Positions 1 through 9,104 of a stretch of 64,000 nt of DNA are shown in pieces (position 1 is the first letter of the stretch; the number at the start of each line of letters is the position of its first letter). The stretch spans positions 87,627 through 151,626 of the forward strand of contig CALRPU020000007.1 in assembly GCA_943370175.1 (NCBI GenBank), read 5' to 3'. The notes under the pieces are model-generated. The model had not been told where the DNA came from. It was given only the letters and a program-made list of their open reading frames with translations, and did not search any database. Source of the DNA: Ideonella_A intermedia_A. Its GTDB lineage: Bacteria; Pseudomonadota; Gammaproteobacteria; Burkholderiales; Burkholderiaceae_C. A program made the position numbers and the translations under genes.

Positions 1-618
1 GACACCGTTTGCGTGATCACCGCCAATGCCCGCGCGCTGTTGTCAGCCGAGCGTCCTTCGCTCAACTTCCTGCAGCTGCTGTCGGCCACGGCCACACTGA
101 CGCGGCGCCACGTCGACGCCATCGTCGGCGCCTCGCCCAACCCCCGCGGCTGCGCCATCCTGGACACGCGCAAGACCTTGCCCGGCCTGCGCCAGGCGCA
201 GAAGTACGCGGTGCGCGTCGGCGGCGGGCAAAACCAGCGCCTGGCCCTGTGGCACGGCATCCTGATCAAAGAGAACCACATCGCCGCCGCCGGCGGCATC
301 CCGCAGGTGCTGCAGCGCGCCGCCGCGTTGCAGTCGGGCGTCGACATCCAGATCGAGGTGGAAACCCTCGACCAACTGCGTGAAGCGCTCTCCTGCGGCG
401 CCACCAGCGTGCTGCTCGACAACTTCGACCTCGCCCGCATGCGTGAGGCGGTGGCCGTGAACGCGGGTCGCGCACTGCTGGAGGTGTCTGGCAGCGTGCA
501 GCTGGACCAGGTGCGCGACATCGCCGCCACCGGCGTCGACCGCATCTCCATCGGCCGGCTGACCAAAGACGTGAAGGCCTGCGACTACTCGATGCGGGTG
601 ACCGAGCGGCTGGGCTGA
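1..618 (+). CDS. nadC: Nicotinate-nucleotide pyrophosphorylase (carboxylating), 5'-truncated
   Basis: Quinolinate phosphoribosyltransferase makes nicotinate mononucleotide from quinolinate and PRPP in cytoplasmic NAD synthesis. The frame is open from base 1, so the start lies outside the window. About 205 residues remain of a family that usually has about 280. The visible part holds the family hallmarks: the RKTLPGLR segment, the KENH segment of the active site, the EVE(T/C) strand and the late DNF and SGS(V)-type phosphate-binding turns, ending with a GVDRISIG loop. No nadA or nadB is visible. A perfect 10-bp inverted repeat lies about 60 bases downstream of the stop. Recognition is secure; only the N-terminus is missing. 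Confidence 0.93.
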   Translation, partial: DTVCVITANARALLSAERPSLNFLQLLSATATLTRRHVDAIVGASPNPRGCAILDTRKTLPGLRQAQKYAVRVGGGQNQRLALWHGILIKENHIAAAGGIPQVLQRAAALQSGVDIQIEVETLDQLREALSCGATSVLLDNFDLARMREAVAVNAGRALLEVSGSVQLDQVRDIAATGVDRISIGRLTKDVKACDYSMRVTERLG

Positions 619-677
619 ACGCGTCGCCGTGGCGTGGCAGGACCAACGTGGTTTGCCCCACGACATGACCCGAGCCG

Positions 678-720
678 AAGGCCCGAAGTGAGGGGGCAAA
701 CGGGGCTGATTTCGGGCCTT
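678..720 (+). terminator. 10-bp inverted repeat downstream of nadC
   Basis: AAGGCCCGAA at 678-687 is matched perfectly by TTCGGGCCTT at 711-720 across a 23-base loop. There is no T-tract, so this is a weak intrinsic terminator or an RNA-stabilising hairpin rather than a clear one. Confidence 0.35.
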
Positions 721-779
721 GCGGCCGCCGGGCACGGCGGACACTGTCCCCTGGTCCAGCCCCCCGCAGGAAGCCCCGA

Positions 780-1070
780 ATGCACCTCGACTTCAGCCTC
801 GTCCACAACCACCACGAACGCGCCGTCTTCGAGGCCGTGGCCGACCTGGCGGCCACCCACCCGCACCTCAGCGACCAGAGCGACCTGCTCAGCGACGTCG
901 CCTGCGTGGCCTTGAACCGCCTGCCGCCGCGCTACATCCGGCACGAAGTGGACTTCGCCTTCTACCTGACGGAGAAAGAGCGCAGCGAAGGCGACGCGGC
1001 CGTGGCCGACGCCGTTCGCTACGCGCTGGAATTCGTGCAGGCCCGCAAGGCCATGCGCGCGCGCAGCTGA
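780..1070 (+). CDS. ComFB-like (late competence) domain protein
   Basis: A 96-residue cytoplasmic protein. The central segment, with a conserved LNRLPPRYI stretch preceded by an acidic D-V-A-C-V-A helix, matches the small ComFB family. Members were named in the Bacillus comF operon; several proteobacterial and cyanobacterial relatives are linked to c-di-nucleotide signalling. There is no signal peptide and no membrane segment. The gene stands alone between nadC and a convergent histidine kinase gene, so context adds little. The assignment rests on motif recognition; the role in this organism is not known. Confidence 0.7.
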   Translation: MHLDFSLVHNHHERAVFEAVADLAATHPHLSDQSDLLSDVACVALNRLPPRYIRHEVDFAFYLTEKERSEGDAAVADAVRYALEFVQARKAMRARS

Positions 1071-1116
1071 CCGCCGAGGCAAGCGGCCCCCGAACCTCGC
1101 GCCATCGCCATCCCCA

Positions 1117-3027
1117 TCAGACGGCGCGGGCGGCCTGTGCTGCCACTGCATCGGGCGTTGGTGCCGCGCAGCACGGCAAGCTGACCGTGAACGTGCTGCC
1201 AGCGCCTGGCGTGCTGGCGACCCGGATGGCGCCCCCCATGCGCTCCACCAGCATGCGGGACACCGCCAGGCCCATGCCGGCGCCATCCACGTGGCTCGGC
1301 GCGCGGGCGCGCCACAAGGGCGCGAACAATGCCGACATCTCGGCGGGGCTGAGGCCCCGGCCTTCGTCGGTGATGCTCACCTCGACCTGGCCGGCGACCA
1401 GCACACACCCGATCACCACCAGGCCATTGCGCCGATTGAATTTGCACGCATTGCTCAGCAGGTTGCAAAACACCTGCTCCAGGCGATCGCGGTCCACGCG
1501 CACCCAGGCCTCGACGTCCGGCAGCGGGCCCAGCACCGTGCAGTCATGACGGGTGCGCAAAGGCTCGATCAAAGCCACGCTGGTGCTGAGCACGCAGTCG
1601 ATGCGCACGGGCTCGTCCTTCCAGGCAAGGCTGCCGTCCTGGGCGCGCTGCAGGTCGAACACGCTCTCCACCATGTCCAGCAGCGCCAGCCCGCTGTTGG
1701 AAATCTGTCGCAGCCGCTGCAGGTCCTCGGGGTCCAGCCTGTGCGCCGAGCGACCCATCATCAGCTGCGAGAAACCGAGGATGGCGTTCAAGGGCGTGCG
1801 CAGCTCGTGGCTCAGGCGTGAGAGGAACTGCGCGCGGACGGCGTCGCACTCGCGAACCAACGCGGCCTCCAGCGCGTCCTGGGTGCGTTGCTGCTCGTCG
1901 CTGACGTCGCGGACCACGGCGGTGATCAGCGGGTCAGCCGCGTCGCTGCCATCGCGGCGCGCAAGACAAGTCGCCTCCAACAGGCGCCAACCCCGAGGCC
2001 CTTGGTTGACGCGGTAACGGCACACCACCACCTTGCCCGTCTCCACCGCCTCGCGCGTCATGGCACCGATCTTGGCCAGATCGTCACGGTGGTGGGCGTT
2101 GGCCAGGGCTTCGCGCGTGATGGGGCCGGCGAGCGGCAGGCCATAAAGGCGCCGCGCACGGTCATCGGCATGGAAGCGGTTCGACTCCACCGCCCAGTCG
2201 AACAGGCCCAACCCCGCGGCCTCGGCCGCCAGCTCCCATCGGCGATTTGCCGCGCCAAGTGCCGCCTGCTCCGCCACGATCTGGCGGTGGTCGCGCAGGT
2301 GCAGCAGCCAGCTTTTGCGCACCATCAGCGCCGCGCCGAGCGTGACCAGCAGGCCGATGCCCAGCACGGCCACCTTCAGCACCCGCGTGATGTCGCGCGA
2401 CGCCTGACCGAGCGTGGCCGTGAAGTTGCGTTCCAGCTCCACCAGGCGCAAGTTGACCGTGTCGATGTCGCCGAGCAGCTGCGCGACGCGCACGTCCTGG
2501 CCCGGCGTGCCCCAGCGCAGCTTCAGCTCCGCGGCCAGGTCGCGCAGCTGGGCGATCAAGCGGTCCCCTTCCACCCAGACGGCCACCACCTCGCGCATGG
2601 GCGGCACGTGGCGAAAGTTGCGGTAGAGCCAGACGATCCGCGACACGTCGTCGACCGAGTTGCCGCCTTGCACCAAGCCGACCGTGATCTTGTCCATGGA
2701 CCCGTCGGAGCGGTCCATTTCCAGGCGAGCGGTGCGGTCGCCCATCGGGGCGCTGAGTGCGGCCTCGAAGGCGTTGTAGGCCGATGGATTGCCCGTCGCC
2801 GCAAACAACCGCAACTGCGCCACCGCCTCGCTGCGGCCCTTGGACCACATCGACTCCCCGCCCACATACGCCCGGACCGCCGACGACATCTCAAAGCCCG
2901 CCACGCTGATCGCGATGATCAACACCGACGCCACCACGATGGGCGTCAGGATCCCGAGGTAAAGGATCCGGCGCGCCCTGGCCAAGGCGCCGGCCAGGTC
3001 AGGCGCCGCCACACCGCGCAAGCTCAT
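1117..3027 (-). CDS. Membrane sensor histidine kinase with PAS domain
   Basis: A two-component sensor of about 636 residues. Two membrane segments (about residues 21-44 and 216-236) bracket a periplasmic sensing region of about 170 residues. A PAS domain (about 260-377) follows, then the dimerisation/phosphoacceptor helix with H407 in SHELRTPLNA, and a HATPase_c domain with the N-box NLLSNACKFN and G-boxes DEGRG and GAGMGLAVS. The longest frame starts at 3135, but the ATG at 3027 is preferred because GGGAG lies 8 bases upstream of it. No response regulator gene is adjacent, so this is an orphan kinase here. The ligand and partner regulator are unknown. Confidence 0.88.
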   Translation of the reverse strand: MSLRGVAAPDLAGALARARRILYLGILTPIVVASVLIIAISVAGFEMSSAVRAYVGGESMWSKGRSEAVAQLRLFAATGNPSAYNAFEAALSAPMGDRTARLEMDRSDGSMDKITVGLVQGGNSVDDVSRIVWLYRNFRHVPPMREVVAVWVEGDRLIAQLRDLAAELKLRWGTPGQDVRVAQLLGDIDTVNLRLVELERNFTATLGQASRDITRVLKVAVLGIGLLVTLGAALMVRKSWLLHLRDHRQIVAEQAALGAANRRWELAAEAAGLGLFDWAVESNRFHADDRARRLYGLPLAGPITREALANAHHRDDLAKIGAMTREAVETGKVVVCRYRVNQGPRGWRLLEATCLARRDGSDAADPLITAVVRDVSDEQQRTQDALEAALVRECDAVRAQFLSRLSHELRTPLNAILGFSQLMMGRSAHRLDPEDLQRLRQISNSGLALLDMVESVFDLQRAQDGSLAWKDEPVRIDCVLSTSVALIEPLRTRHDCTVLGPLPDVEAWVRVDRDRLEQVFCNLLSNACKFNRRNGLVVIGCVLVAGQVEVSITDEGRGLSPAEMSALFAPLWRARAPSHVDGAGMGLAVSRMLVERMGGAIRVASTPGAGSTFTVSLPCCAAPTPDAVAAQAARAV

Positions 3028-3641
3028 TCGCCGGCTCCCACCGCGGGCAAAGACGCCACCCGCTCCCATGCGACTTGCGACGCGGAACCGCAAAAGATGT
3101 GAGTTCTGATCGATGTGATGGCCAACATGTTTCAATATGTTAGCTGAGGCCGGACGATCGGCCTAGTCGGTTTGGCCCACGGGTTGAGGTCGGCCGGGCG
3201 TGCGAGGCGAGTGGAGTCGGGCAAACGCGATGCGCGCCTCGGGAATCGGTCGCGCAGCGGATGAGCAGCGCTTCTCGCCCTTCTTCCCCTTGTGAACCGA
3301 CCGCTGCACCATCGACCCAGCGACGCGCTTGCGGGCGATCATCGGGACGGCGGACGCCTGGCCGCACCGCACCTGGGCGGCGCGGTGTTCGGACCACGTC
3401 AGTGAGCAGTCTGCCCAGAATTGCCTGGCCACGGGCCCAAAGGGGCCATCACGGAACATCGGCTGGGCGACGTTGGTCCCTTTGCGGGCCCCGGGCCGCT
3501 GCCCGAGGCCAGACGCTTCGTTTGGCGATTCATGTGGGGCGGCAAAGCGCCGCGGCGCCATGCACAGCTGGTTCCGCGCATCCCCCCCCCCCAAGCCTGG
3601 TCACCGGAGCGGTGAGCGGCCATGCGGCGTCCAGAAACGAC

Positions 3642-3665
3642 AAAGCCCCGTGGTGACGGGGCTTT
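3642..3665. terminator. Hairpin within the duplicated att flank (left copy)
   Basis: AAAGCCCC and GGGGCTTT pair around a short loop. The same hairpin occurs at 11424-11446, at the same distance from an att copy. It could act as a bidirectional terminator or as a structural part of the attachment region. Confidence 0.45.
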
Positions 3666-3710
3666 GGCGCGGTTCAGTGAGACGGTAAGAGGCCACTTGA
3701 ACCCAATCTT

Positions 3711-3724
3711 TGGCGGGCCGGAGG
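3711..3724. repeat. Degenerate attachment site, left end of the tRNA-Ser islands
   Basis: TGGCGGGCCGGAGG matches the 3' end of the tRNA-Ser(GCT) gene at 25719 (TGGCGGAGCCGGAGG) with one base missing. The preceding bases CTT are shared as well. It marks the left boundary of element A. Confidence 0.65.
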
Positions 3725-4295
3725 AATCAGGAAGAACGCTGGAAGCTCAGCAATGACGACACTCTCGGCTGAAGGGTTCGTTCGCTATGCCCCCAACTGT
3801 GCCCCCGCTTGATGACGCTTGAAGAGTCCCCCGCATGCCGCGACGGCGCTAGGTGGCCGGTACGGTTCTTGTGTTTGCCATCCACACCCGGGTAGTGTGT
3901 CGGGGGCAAAAGCGTAGAGCGTTACGGCTGGAAGCGACCGCCGATAGCATTCCGTTCGCCAAGAAGCGTGAAACTCCTGCCTCGACCCGTCGGCCCCCTT
4001 CGGGCAAGATCGTCTCTGGCTTAGCAGACGAACGCCAGGATTCGGTGGAAACGAATGCGAGCAGACTGAAAACGAGCCATGCACCGTTGATAAGCGAAGA
4101 GTCAGAGTGAGCACTGCCCACCCTGCTCTCAAATGCACGGAGTGCTCGACAGCGTAGCCTTCACACTCCACAACCCCAACGGGCGCCCCGAAGATTCGTC
4201 CGTCTCGAAGTCGAAATTATGCCGCGCAGGCCGAATGTTCAATCGCTCAATAGGCTGGTCTTTGCACCGCAATTCAGCACCTTAAGTTATGACGA

Positions 4296-4324
4296 TTGTG
4301 CTTAGGCAGCCCGCAACTTAGAAT
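4296..4324 (+). promoter_or_regulatory. Sigma70-type promoter for the 823-residue gene
   Basis: TTGTGC at 4296-4301 and TAGAAT at 4319-4324 are separated by exactly 17 bases. The predicted start of transcription is about 20 bases before the GTG start codon at 4349. Confidence 0.5.
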
Positions 4325-4348
4325 TGCGCTATCCAGAGGGAGCAAATA

Positions 4349-6820
4349 GTGACGCTTGACACGTTAGATAAGTTGTCCACTGTTATTGAAGAGGCAAAAA
4401 GCCGCTCGGGCAACGAAGCCGAAACTCGGCACAAAATAATAGATTTCATTCTTCACGAAGTTCTTTCATGGCCCCGAAACAGGGTCAAGGTTGAAGAGTA
4501 TATTTCCCCCGGATTTGCAGACTATGTATTGATCAAACAAGATGGCTCACACCTCTTATTTGTGGAAGCCAAGAAGGAAGGCATCTATTTTGAATTGCCA
4601 ATCCCTCACGCGACCGCCGAGACATCCTGCTTCATCAGCATAAGAATGCTCTTGACGGATGGACCAATCAAGGCTGCAATGACGCAGGTACGTTCGTACT
4701 GCATCGACACTGGCTGCGAGTACGCCTGCATTACCAATGGGCACGAGTGGATATTTTTTAAGACATTCGACAAGGGCAAGCGATGGGAATCGCAAAATGC
4801 GTTCGTAGCGAGGAGCCTCACCTTCTTTCATAGCGAGTATACCAAGGCACGAAACTCGTTCTCCTACACAGCAATAGTCGATCATGCTTCATTGCCTGCG
4901 ACTCTTAGTACCACCCTCCCAAAAGATCGAAGCATCTATTACCCGCGAGAGAAGATAAACTCGTACTCTCACCCAATCAAATCGAACTGGCTGGCCACTA
5001 AAATCAGGCCCGCCGTGAACTACTATTTTGGAATAATTAGTGATCAAGACAGCGATTTCATGGAGCGCTGCTATGTTTCACAACGAGAGTATCAAGATAC
5101 AACCGACGGCATGCGCTCGTTGATTCATGATTCGATCTCGCCGTATTTTGAAGGATACGGCGTTCAGCAACTCGACGACACCGGTAAGGGCGGTCGCCTA
5201 GGTGGCCGACTTACGAAGAATATAAAGAATAACGTTAAAGGTGAGGTACTCGTACTTTTTGGAGGAAAAGGCGCGGGAAAGTCAACGTTTATCAAACGTC
5301 TTCTCCACCACAATCCACCTCGCTGGCTTCTCGAAAATGCGCGTATTTGCATAATCGATCTTCTAAACGTCCCTGAAGATACAGGCGTGATCCGCGATAC
5401 AACATGGACGCGCTTGGTCACTGCTCTAGACAGCGAAGGCCTGCTAGAGGGATCACGAGATCAGCTCACGAGCAGCCTGTTTAACGACCGGTTTCAGGTC
5501 GCAGAAAAGCAGGATCTAGCCGGCCTAAGCCAAGCTTCCGAGGCGTACAACACCAGACTCAACACGCTGGTGGCAACATGGAAGGATGATCGTGTCTATT
5601 GCGCGCAGCGCTTGGTGGCCAACTGGAAAGCCAAAGGACGCGGCGCAATTGTCGTGGTCGACAATACCGATCAATACCTATCCAAAGTTCAGGATTTTTG
5701 CTTCACTCTTTCGCAAGAGATCGCGAACACTCTAGGATGTGTAGTTCTCATCTCGATGCGTGAAGAGCGCTTTTACGACTCAAAGATTCATGGCGTTCTG
5801 GACGCCTATCAGAACTCAGGATTTCACATCAGCTCGCCGCGCCCAGCAGAAGTGTTTCGCAAGCGACTGGATTACTCGGTCCGCTTGTTGAACGATACAA
5901 GTCTTCCCGCTCCACTACTGGCGGACTTTGATTCAAAGGTCGCGGAGGCCACTTCAACATACTTTTCCATACTAGCCAGGGAGTTTTCGAATGACTCTTC
6001 TCCGCTAAACGGCTTCCTTACGGCCTGCGCACATGGCGACATAAGACTGTCGCTGGATCTATTTCGAGCATTCCTTCTATCTGGCTATACGAACGTCGAT
6101 GAAATGATCGCGAATCGGCATTGGAATTTCCAAACCCACCAGGTAATCAAGCCGGTGATGATTCCTGATCGATATTTTTACGACGAATCCCTGAGCAGAA
6201 TTCCGAATATATATCAACTTCGAACGACCAGGCAGTCATCTCATTTTACAGCACTTCGCATTCTTCGTAAGCTAAGCAAGGGACTCGATAAAGGCACACC
6301 TTCGTACTTTGACATCGCCGAATTGAGAGCGTACTTCGCCGAAACCTTTGGCATGCTTGACGACTTTGAAAAAAACACGGACAGCTTGCTCAAGCACGGA
6401 TTCATAGAAGCAAATAATCGGCTGGATGAGTATTCAAGTTCCGTTGACAGCATAAAAATTACTCGATACGGAACCTACATGATCGAGGAACTCGCATGGA
6501 ATTTCACCTATCTCGATCTGGTCTGCACCGACTGCGGATTATATGATGAACTGGTGAGCAACTACCTAACCGAGGCCGCAAAGGAAGAGTACTCCTTGTT
6601 CTTGAAAGGCGAACGCGTCCAAAGGGTCCAAGTCCGACTTGCGCGCGTTGAAGAATTCATAAAGTATTTGGAGAAGGACGAGAGTCGTGAGCGCGAACTT
6701 TATTCACTGGGCATGCCGCCCGAGGAAATGTTCACGGCGAAGATTAGGGCAACATTCGACGGTGAGAAGAGTCGCGTTCTGCGAAGCGCAAAGCGACAAA
6801 CATCGCGTCGTGGAAGCTAG
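4349..6820 (+). CDS. PD-(D/E)XK nuclease / P-loop NTPase fusion, candidate anti-phage protein
   Basis: An 823-residue protein starting at GTG 4349 with GGGAG upstream. Residues 20-80 resemble the HsdR-type N-terminal nuclease fold: E23/E25 in the first helix, D58, then E73-A-K75. Residues 300-445 form a P-loop NTPase with Walker A GGKGAGKST (305-313) and Walker B VVVD (D438). The C-terminal 350 residues show no repeat or named domain. Nuclease plus signalling-type NTPase on a mobile island is the architecture of many abortive-infection systems, so defence is a reasonable inference but is not shown. Base composition and codon use are clearly more A+T-rich than neighbouring core genes, which indicates recent transfer. 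No methylase or partner gene adjoins it. Confidence 0.72.
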   Translation: MTLDTLDKLSTVIEEAKSRSGNEAETRHKIIDFILHEVLSWPRNRVKVEEYISPGFADYVLIKQDGSHLLFVEAKKEGIYFELPIPHATAETSCFISIRMLLTDGPIKAAMTQVRSYCIDTGCEYACITNGHEWIFFKTFDKGKRWESQNAFVARSLTFFHSEYTKARNSFSYTAIVDHASLPATLSTTLPKDRSIYYPREKINSYSHPIKSNWLATKIRPAVNYYFGIISDQDSDFMERCYVSQREYQDTTDGMRSLIHDSISPYFEGYGVQQLDDTGKGGRLGGRLTKNIKNNVKGEVLVLFGGKGAGKSTFIKRLLHHNPPRWLLENARICIIDLLNVPEDTGVIRDTTWTRLVTALDSEGLLEGSRDQLTSSLFNDRFQVAEKQDLAGLSQASEAYNTRLNTLVATWKDDRVYCAQRLVANWKAKGRGAIVVVDNTDQYLSKVQDFCFTLSQEIANTLGCVVLISMREERFYDSKIHGVLDAYQNSGFHISSPRPAEVFRKRLDYSVRLLNDTSLPAPLLADFDSKVAEATSTYFSILAREFSNDSSPLNGFLTACAHGDIRLSLDLFRAFLLSGYTNVDEMIANRHWNFQTHQVIKPVMIPDRYFYDESLSRIPNIYQLRTTRQSSHFTALRILRKLSKGLDKGTPSYFDIAELRAYFAETFGMLDDFEKNTDSLLKHGFIEANNRLDEYSSSVDSIKITRYGTYMIEELAWNFTYLDLVCTDCGLYDELVSNYLTEAAKEEYSLFLKGERVQRVQVRLARVEEFIKYLEKDESRERELYSLGMPPEEMFTAKIRATFDGEKSRVLRSAKRQTSRRGS

Positions 6821-7372
6821 TAGCGGCCTCGGTCTAGACCTGAAGTTGGCAGGAAGACAGAGCGTGAGCGGGAGATGCCCGATATTCATGATACGGCTCG
6901 GGCATGCCCGCCGTCGTGCGGTTAATCGCGCCACATTGTTCGCCAGACTTGGTGCTGTACAAGAAATCCCCCCAAAAAAGCCATGATTTCGGGGTGACAC
7001 AGCCGCCGTCCGGTCGCAGACTGGCGTTTCTCCCCGGGGCCCCCGTCCCCTTGCCCATCGCGGGCTCAACCACGGGAACTCGCCGATGTCGGCCGTCGCA
7101 GTCGTTACCTGCACCGCGTGATGTCCCACTTCGAGCGGGGACGAATTGCTTCGCTTGACGGAGCGTTTGATCGGCGGGATCTGCCCGCATTGCAGCCGAG
7201 GTCTGCCTCGGCATGTCTGGCTGGCCCATCGAGGCCAGCGTGCTCCGGCGATCTGCTCGCCGATGCCGTGCTCTGCGCCGTCGCTTTCGTGATGGGCAAC
7301 GAGCACGGCTGAGACGCCTGCGTCGTCACTGGAAGCTTGCTGACAGTGACGACGCTGCCAAGTCCTTGAGTG
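6821..7372. other. Unassigned sequence between the NTPase gene and the IS element
   Basis: About 550 bases in which no open frame has recognisable content. Composition moves back towards high GC. No tRNA, repeat array or clear promoter was seen. It may hold remnants of older insertions. Confidence 0.4.
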
Positions 7373-7427
7373 TGACCTGCCCCCATCCGCCGTACCAGTG
7401 ATTCGGTAGGAGTCCTGTGGTTGAAGG

Positions 7428-8309
7428 TTACTGGATCTCGTTGCTTGCAGGGGTCAGGTGCCGAGCAGCATCGCCGGCATGCCGGCGATGCTGCTCGGCG
7501 AAGCGCGCTGGTGGTATCCGTCCGATGCTGCTGTGCGGTCGGACCTCGTTGTAGTCCCGGCGCCACTTGGCAATCTCGGTCCGCGCCTGGTGCAATGTCT
7601 CGAACCAGTGCTCGTTCAGACACTCGTCCCGGAACCTGCCGTTGAAGCTCTCGATGTAGCCGTTTTGCATGGGTCGCCCCGGTTCGATAAGGATGTGCCG
7701 GATGCCATGACCCTGCGCCCAGGCGATGAACGCTCTGCTAGTGAACTCGGGGCCGTTGTCTGTCCGAACGGCAGCCGGGTAGCCGCGGAACAGCGCTGCC
7801 TGATCCAGCAAACGCGTCACGTACTGGCCGCTGATACCGTAGTCCACCGCAATGTCCACGGCCTCGTGGCTGAAGTCGTCGGCCACGGTCAGGCACTTCA
7901 GGCGCCTGCCATTGGCCAGGCTGTCGCTGACGAAATCCATGCTCCACACCTCGTTGACCTTGGTGGCAATGTTCAGCGGTGTGCGCTCGGCTGGCGGCCT
8001 GCGCACCTTCTTGCGCTTACGCACGGCCAGGTTGGCGTCGCTGTACAGCCGGTACACCCGTTTGTGATTGACCCCTGGGAAGTCCAGGCGCAGCAGGTCG
8101 TGCACGCGCCTGTAGCCGAAGCGGCGGCGCGCATGGGCGATCTCGACGATCCTCGTCTTCAGCGCCTCGGTCTGCGCGCTGGCCACCGGTGCGTTGCGAT
8201 CGCTGTCTCGGCTCAGCCCCACAAGCCAGCAGGCGCGCCGCTCGGACATCTGATGCTGGCTGATCAGCCGCCCGATGGCTTCCCGCTTGACCTGTGGGGC
8301 TAGCGCTTT
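7428..8309 (-). CDS. IS3-family transposase OrfB (DDE catalytic subunit)
   Basis: The catalytic part of the transposase. After a HTH_21-like N-terminal region it shows the rve integrase core with D in WSMDFV, D in RTDNGPEF and E in GYIESFNG, followed by the C-terminal RDYNEVRPHSS segment typical of the family. The frame stays open up to 8447 but overlaps orfA in the -1 frame. In this family OrfB is normally made as an OrfAB fusion by -1 ribosomal slippage, here probably near GTAAAG at about 8306-8311 just before the orfA stop. The coordinates given start at that slip. Confidence 0.88.
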   Translation of the reverse strand, partial: KALAPQVKREAIGRLISQHQMSERRACWLVGLSRDSDRNAPVASAQTEALKTRIVEIAHARRRFGYRRVHDLLRLDFPGVNHKRVYRLYSDANLAVRKRKKVRRPPAERTPLNIATKVNEVWSMDFVSDSLANGRRLKCLTVADDFSHEAVDIAVDYGISGQYVTRLLDQAALFRGYPAAVRTDNGPEFTSRAFIAWAQGHGIRHILIEPGRPMQNGYIESFNGRFRDECLNEHWFETLHQARTEIAKWRRDYNEVRPHSSIGRIPPARFAEQHRRHAGDAARHLTPASNEIQ

Positions 8310-8575
8310 ACCCCGAGAACGCTCTTGAGCGCATGCATGTCCAGGTGCGCCTCGGCCAGCAGGCTCTTGAGCTTGGCGTTCTCCGCCTCCAGCTCGCGCA
8401 GCCGCCTGGCGTCCGACGCCTCCATGCCGCCGAACTTGGCGCGCCACTTGTAAAACGTCGCGTCCGAGAACCCGCCATTGCGGCAGATCTCCGCCACGGC
8501 CAAGCCGGCCTCCGCCTGCTTGAGGAACCCGATGATCTGTTCCTCGGTGAACTTGCTCTTCCTCATGTCCGCCAT
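8300..8575 (-). CDS. IS3-family transposase OrfA (DNA-binding subunit)
   Basis: A 91-residue protein with an N-terminal helix-turn-helix (KFTEEQIIGFLKQAE, then a second helix around CRNGGFSDATFYKWR) and a leucine-zipper-like coiled coil (LRELEAENAKLKSLLAEAHLD). It recognises the IS ends and regulates OrfAB. The start is ATG 8575, about 60 bases inside the right terminal repeat. Confidence 0.92.
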   Translation of the reverse strand: MADMRKSKFTEEQIIGFLKQAEAGLAVAEICRNGGFSDATFYKWRAKFGGMEASDARRLRELEAENAKLKSLLAEAHLDMHALKSVLGVKR

Positions 8576-8634
8576 TCTCCTGGTTGGCGGACTCCTGCTA
8601 CTTCAGGTTGGTACGGCTGGAGGGGGGCAGGTCA

Positions 8635-9104
8635 AGTGGACTGCGGAAAGCGGTCGCTGCCGGCAGTGACGCGTCGAAGTGACGCGCACTTCGCGGCTCG
8701 ACCGCGTGGATTCAGGCCCGGTGCGGCCTGGTGCTCAGGGCTTCGATGCCCTTGGCTTGCGGTGCGGCGATGACCCGCATCCGTTTCCCGTGCTGTGCCG
8801 ATTGGGCCGGCCGGCTGATCCCCGTCATCGGATCAGCCCAGACGTGTGCGATGCACACCCCTTGGACCCAGGGTCACTGGTCCCCGCGTGTGATGTGCCT
8901 ATAGGCACGACGCGCGGTGCCAAGAGGCGGTGCAATGCCGGCGAGCTGTAAAGACTTTTGCACACAACGGGAGTGGTGTCCCGCGTCCCTCGTGATTCTC
9001 GGACCGCCGCGGCGGTCGGGATGGACAGAAACACTTACCTGAGCGCTTCACACCACACGGATTTCGGATCGACCAATCAACGGATCGGGAAAGGAGCCGC
9101 CGCC
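8635..9104. other. Unassigned sequence right of the IS element
   Basis: About 470 bases without a convincing gene. A perfect 16-bp palindrome (GACCGCCGCGGCGGTC, 9002-9017) lies about 90 bases upstream of the start of the downstream integrase gene and could be an operator. Nothing else was recognised. Confidence 0.4.

Larger units (their letters stand above)
3028..4295. other. Gene-poor region with eroded mobile-element end
   Basis: About 1.2 kb without a convincing gene. The open frames here (for example 3163-3594 and 3785-4171) have no recognisable domain or good ribosome binding site. What can be seen is a hairpin and att-like sequence at 3628-3722 that are near-duplicates of 11410-11505. 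The C-rich stretch at about 3585-3620 resembles the region just upstream of the element A integrase (11340-11390). The left half therefore looks like the remains of the integrase end of an older element. 3723-4295 is visibly richer in A+T than the core genes. Confidence 0.5.
7373..8634 (-). mobile_element. Intact IS3-family insertion sequence (1262 bp)
   Basis: The terminal inverted repeats begin TGACCTGCCCCC at 7373 and, on the opposite strand, TGACCTGCCCCC ending at 8634; they stay alike for about 24 bases. A 4-bp target duplication AGTG lies at 7369-7372 and 8635-8638. Two overlapping frames (orfA 8300-8575, orfB ending at 7428) are complete with all DDE residues, so the copy looks recent and potentially active. 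Confidence 0.92.

Noticed and set aside
3028..3135. N-terminal extension of the histidine kinase to 3135
   Set aside because: The ATG at 3027 has a well-placed GGGAG, and the extra 36 residues contain no helix or signal pattern.
3163..3594. A 143-residue minus-strand frame left of element A
   Set aside because: No ribosome binding site, no domain and no similarity to integrases that I can see; overlapping frames on the other strand are equally open.
8679..8951. A 90-residue plus-strand frame after the IS element
   Set aside because: No ribosome binding site and low protein-like character; treated as non-coding.
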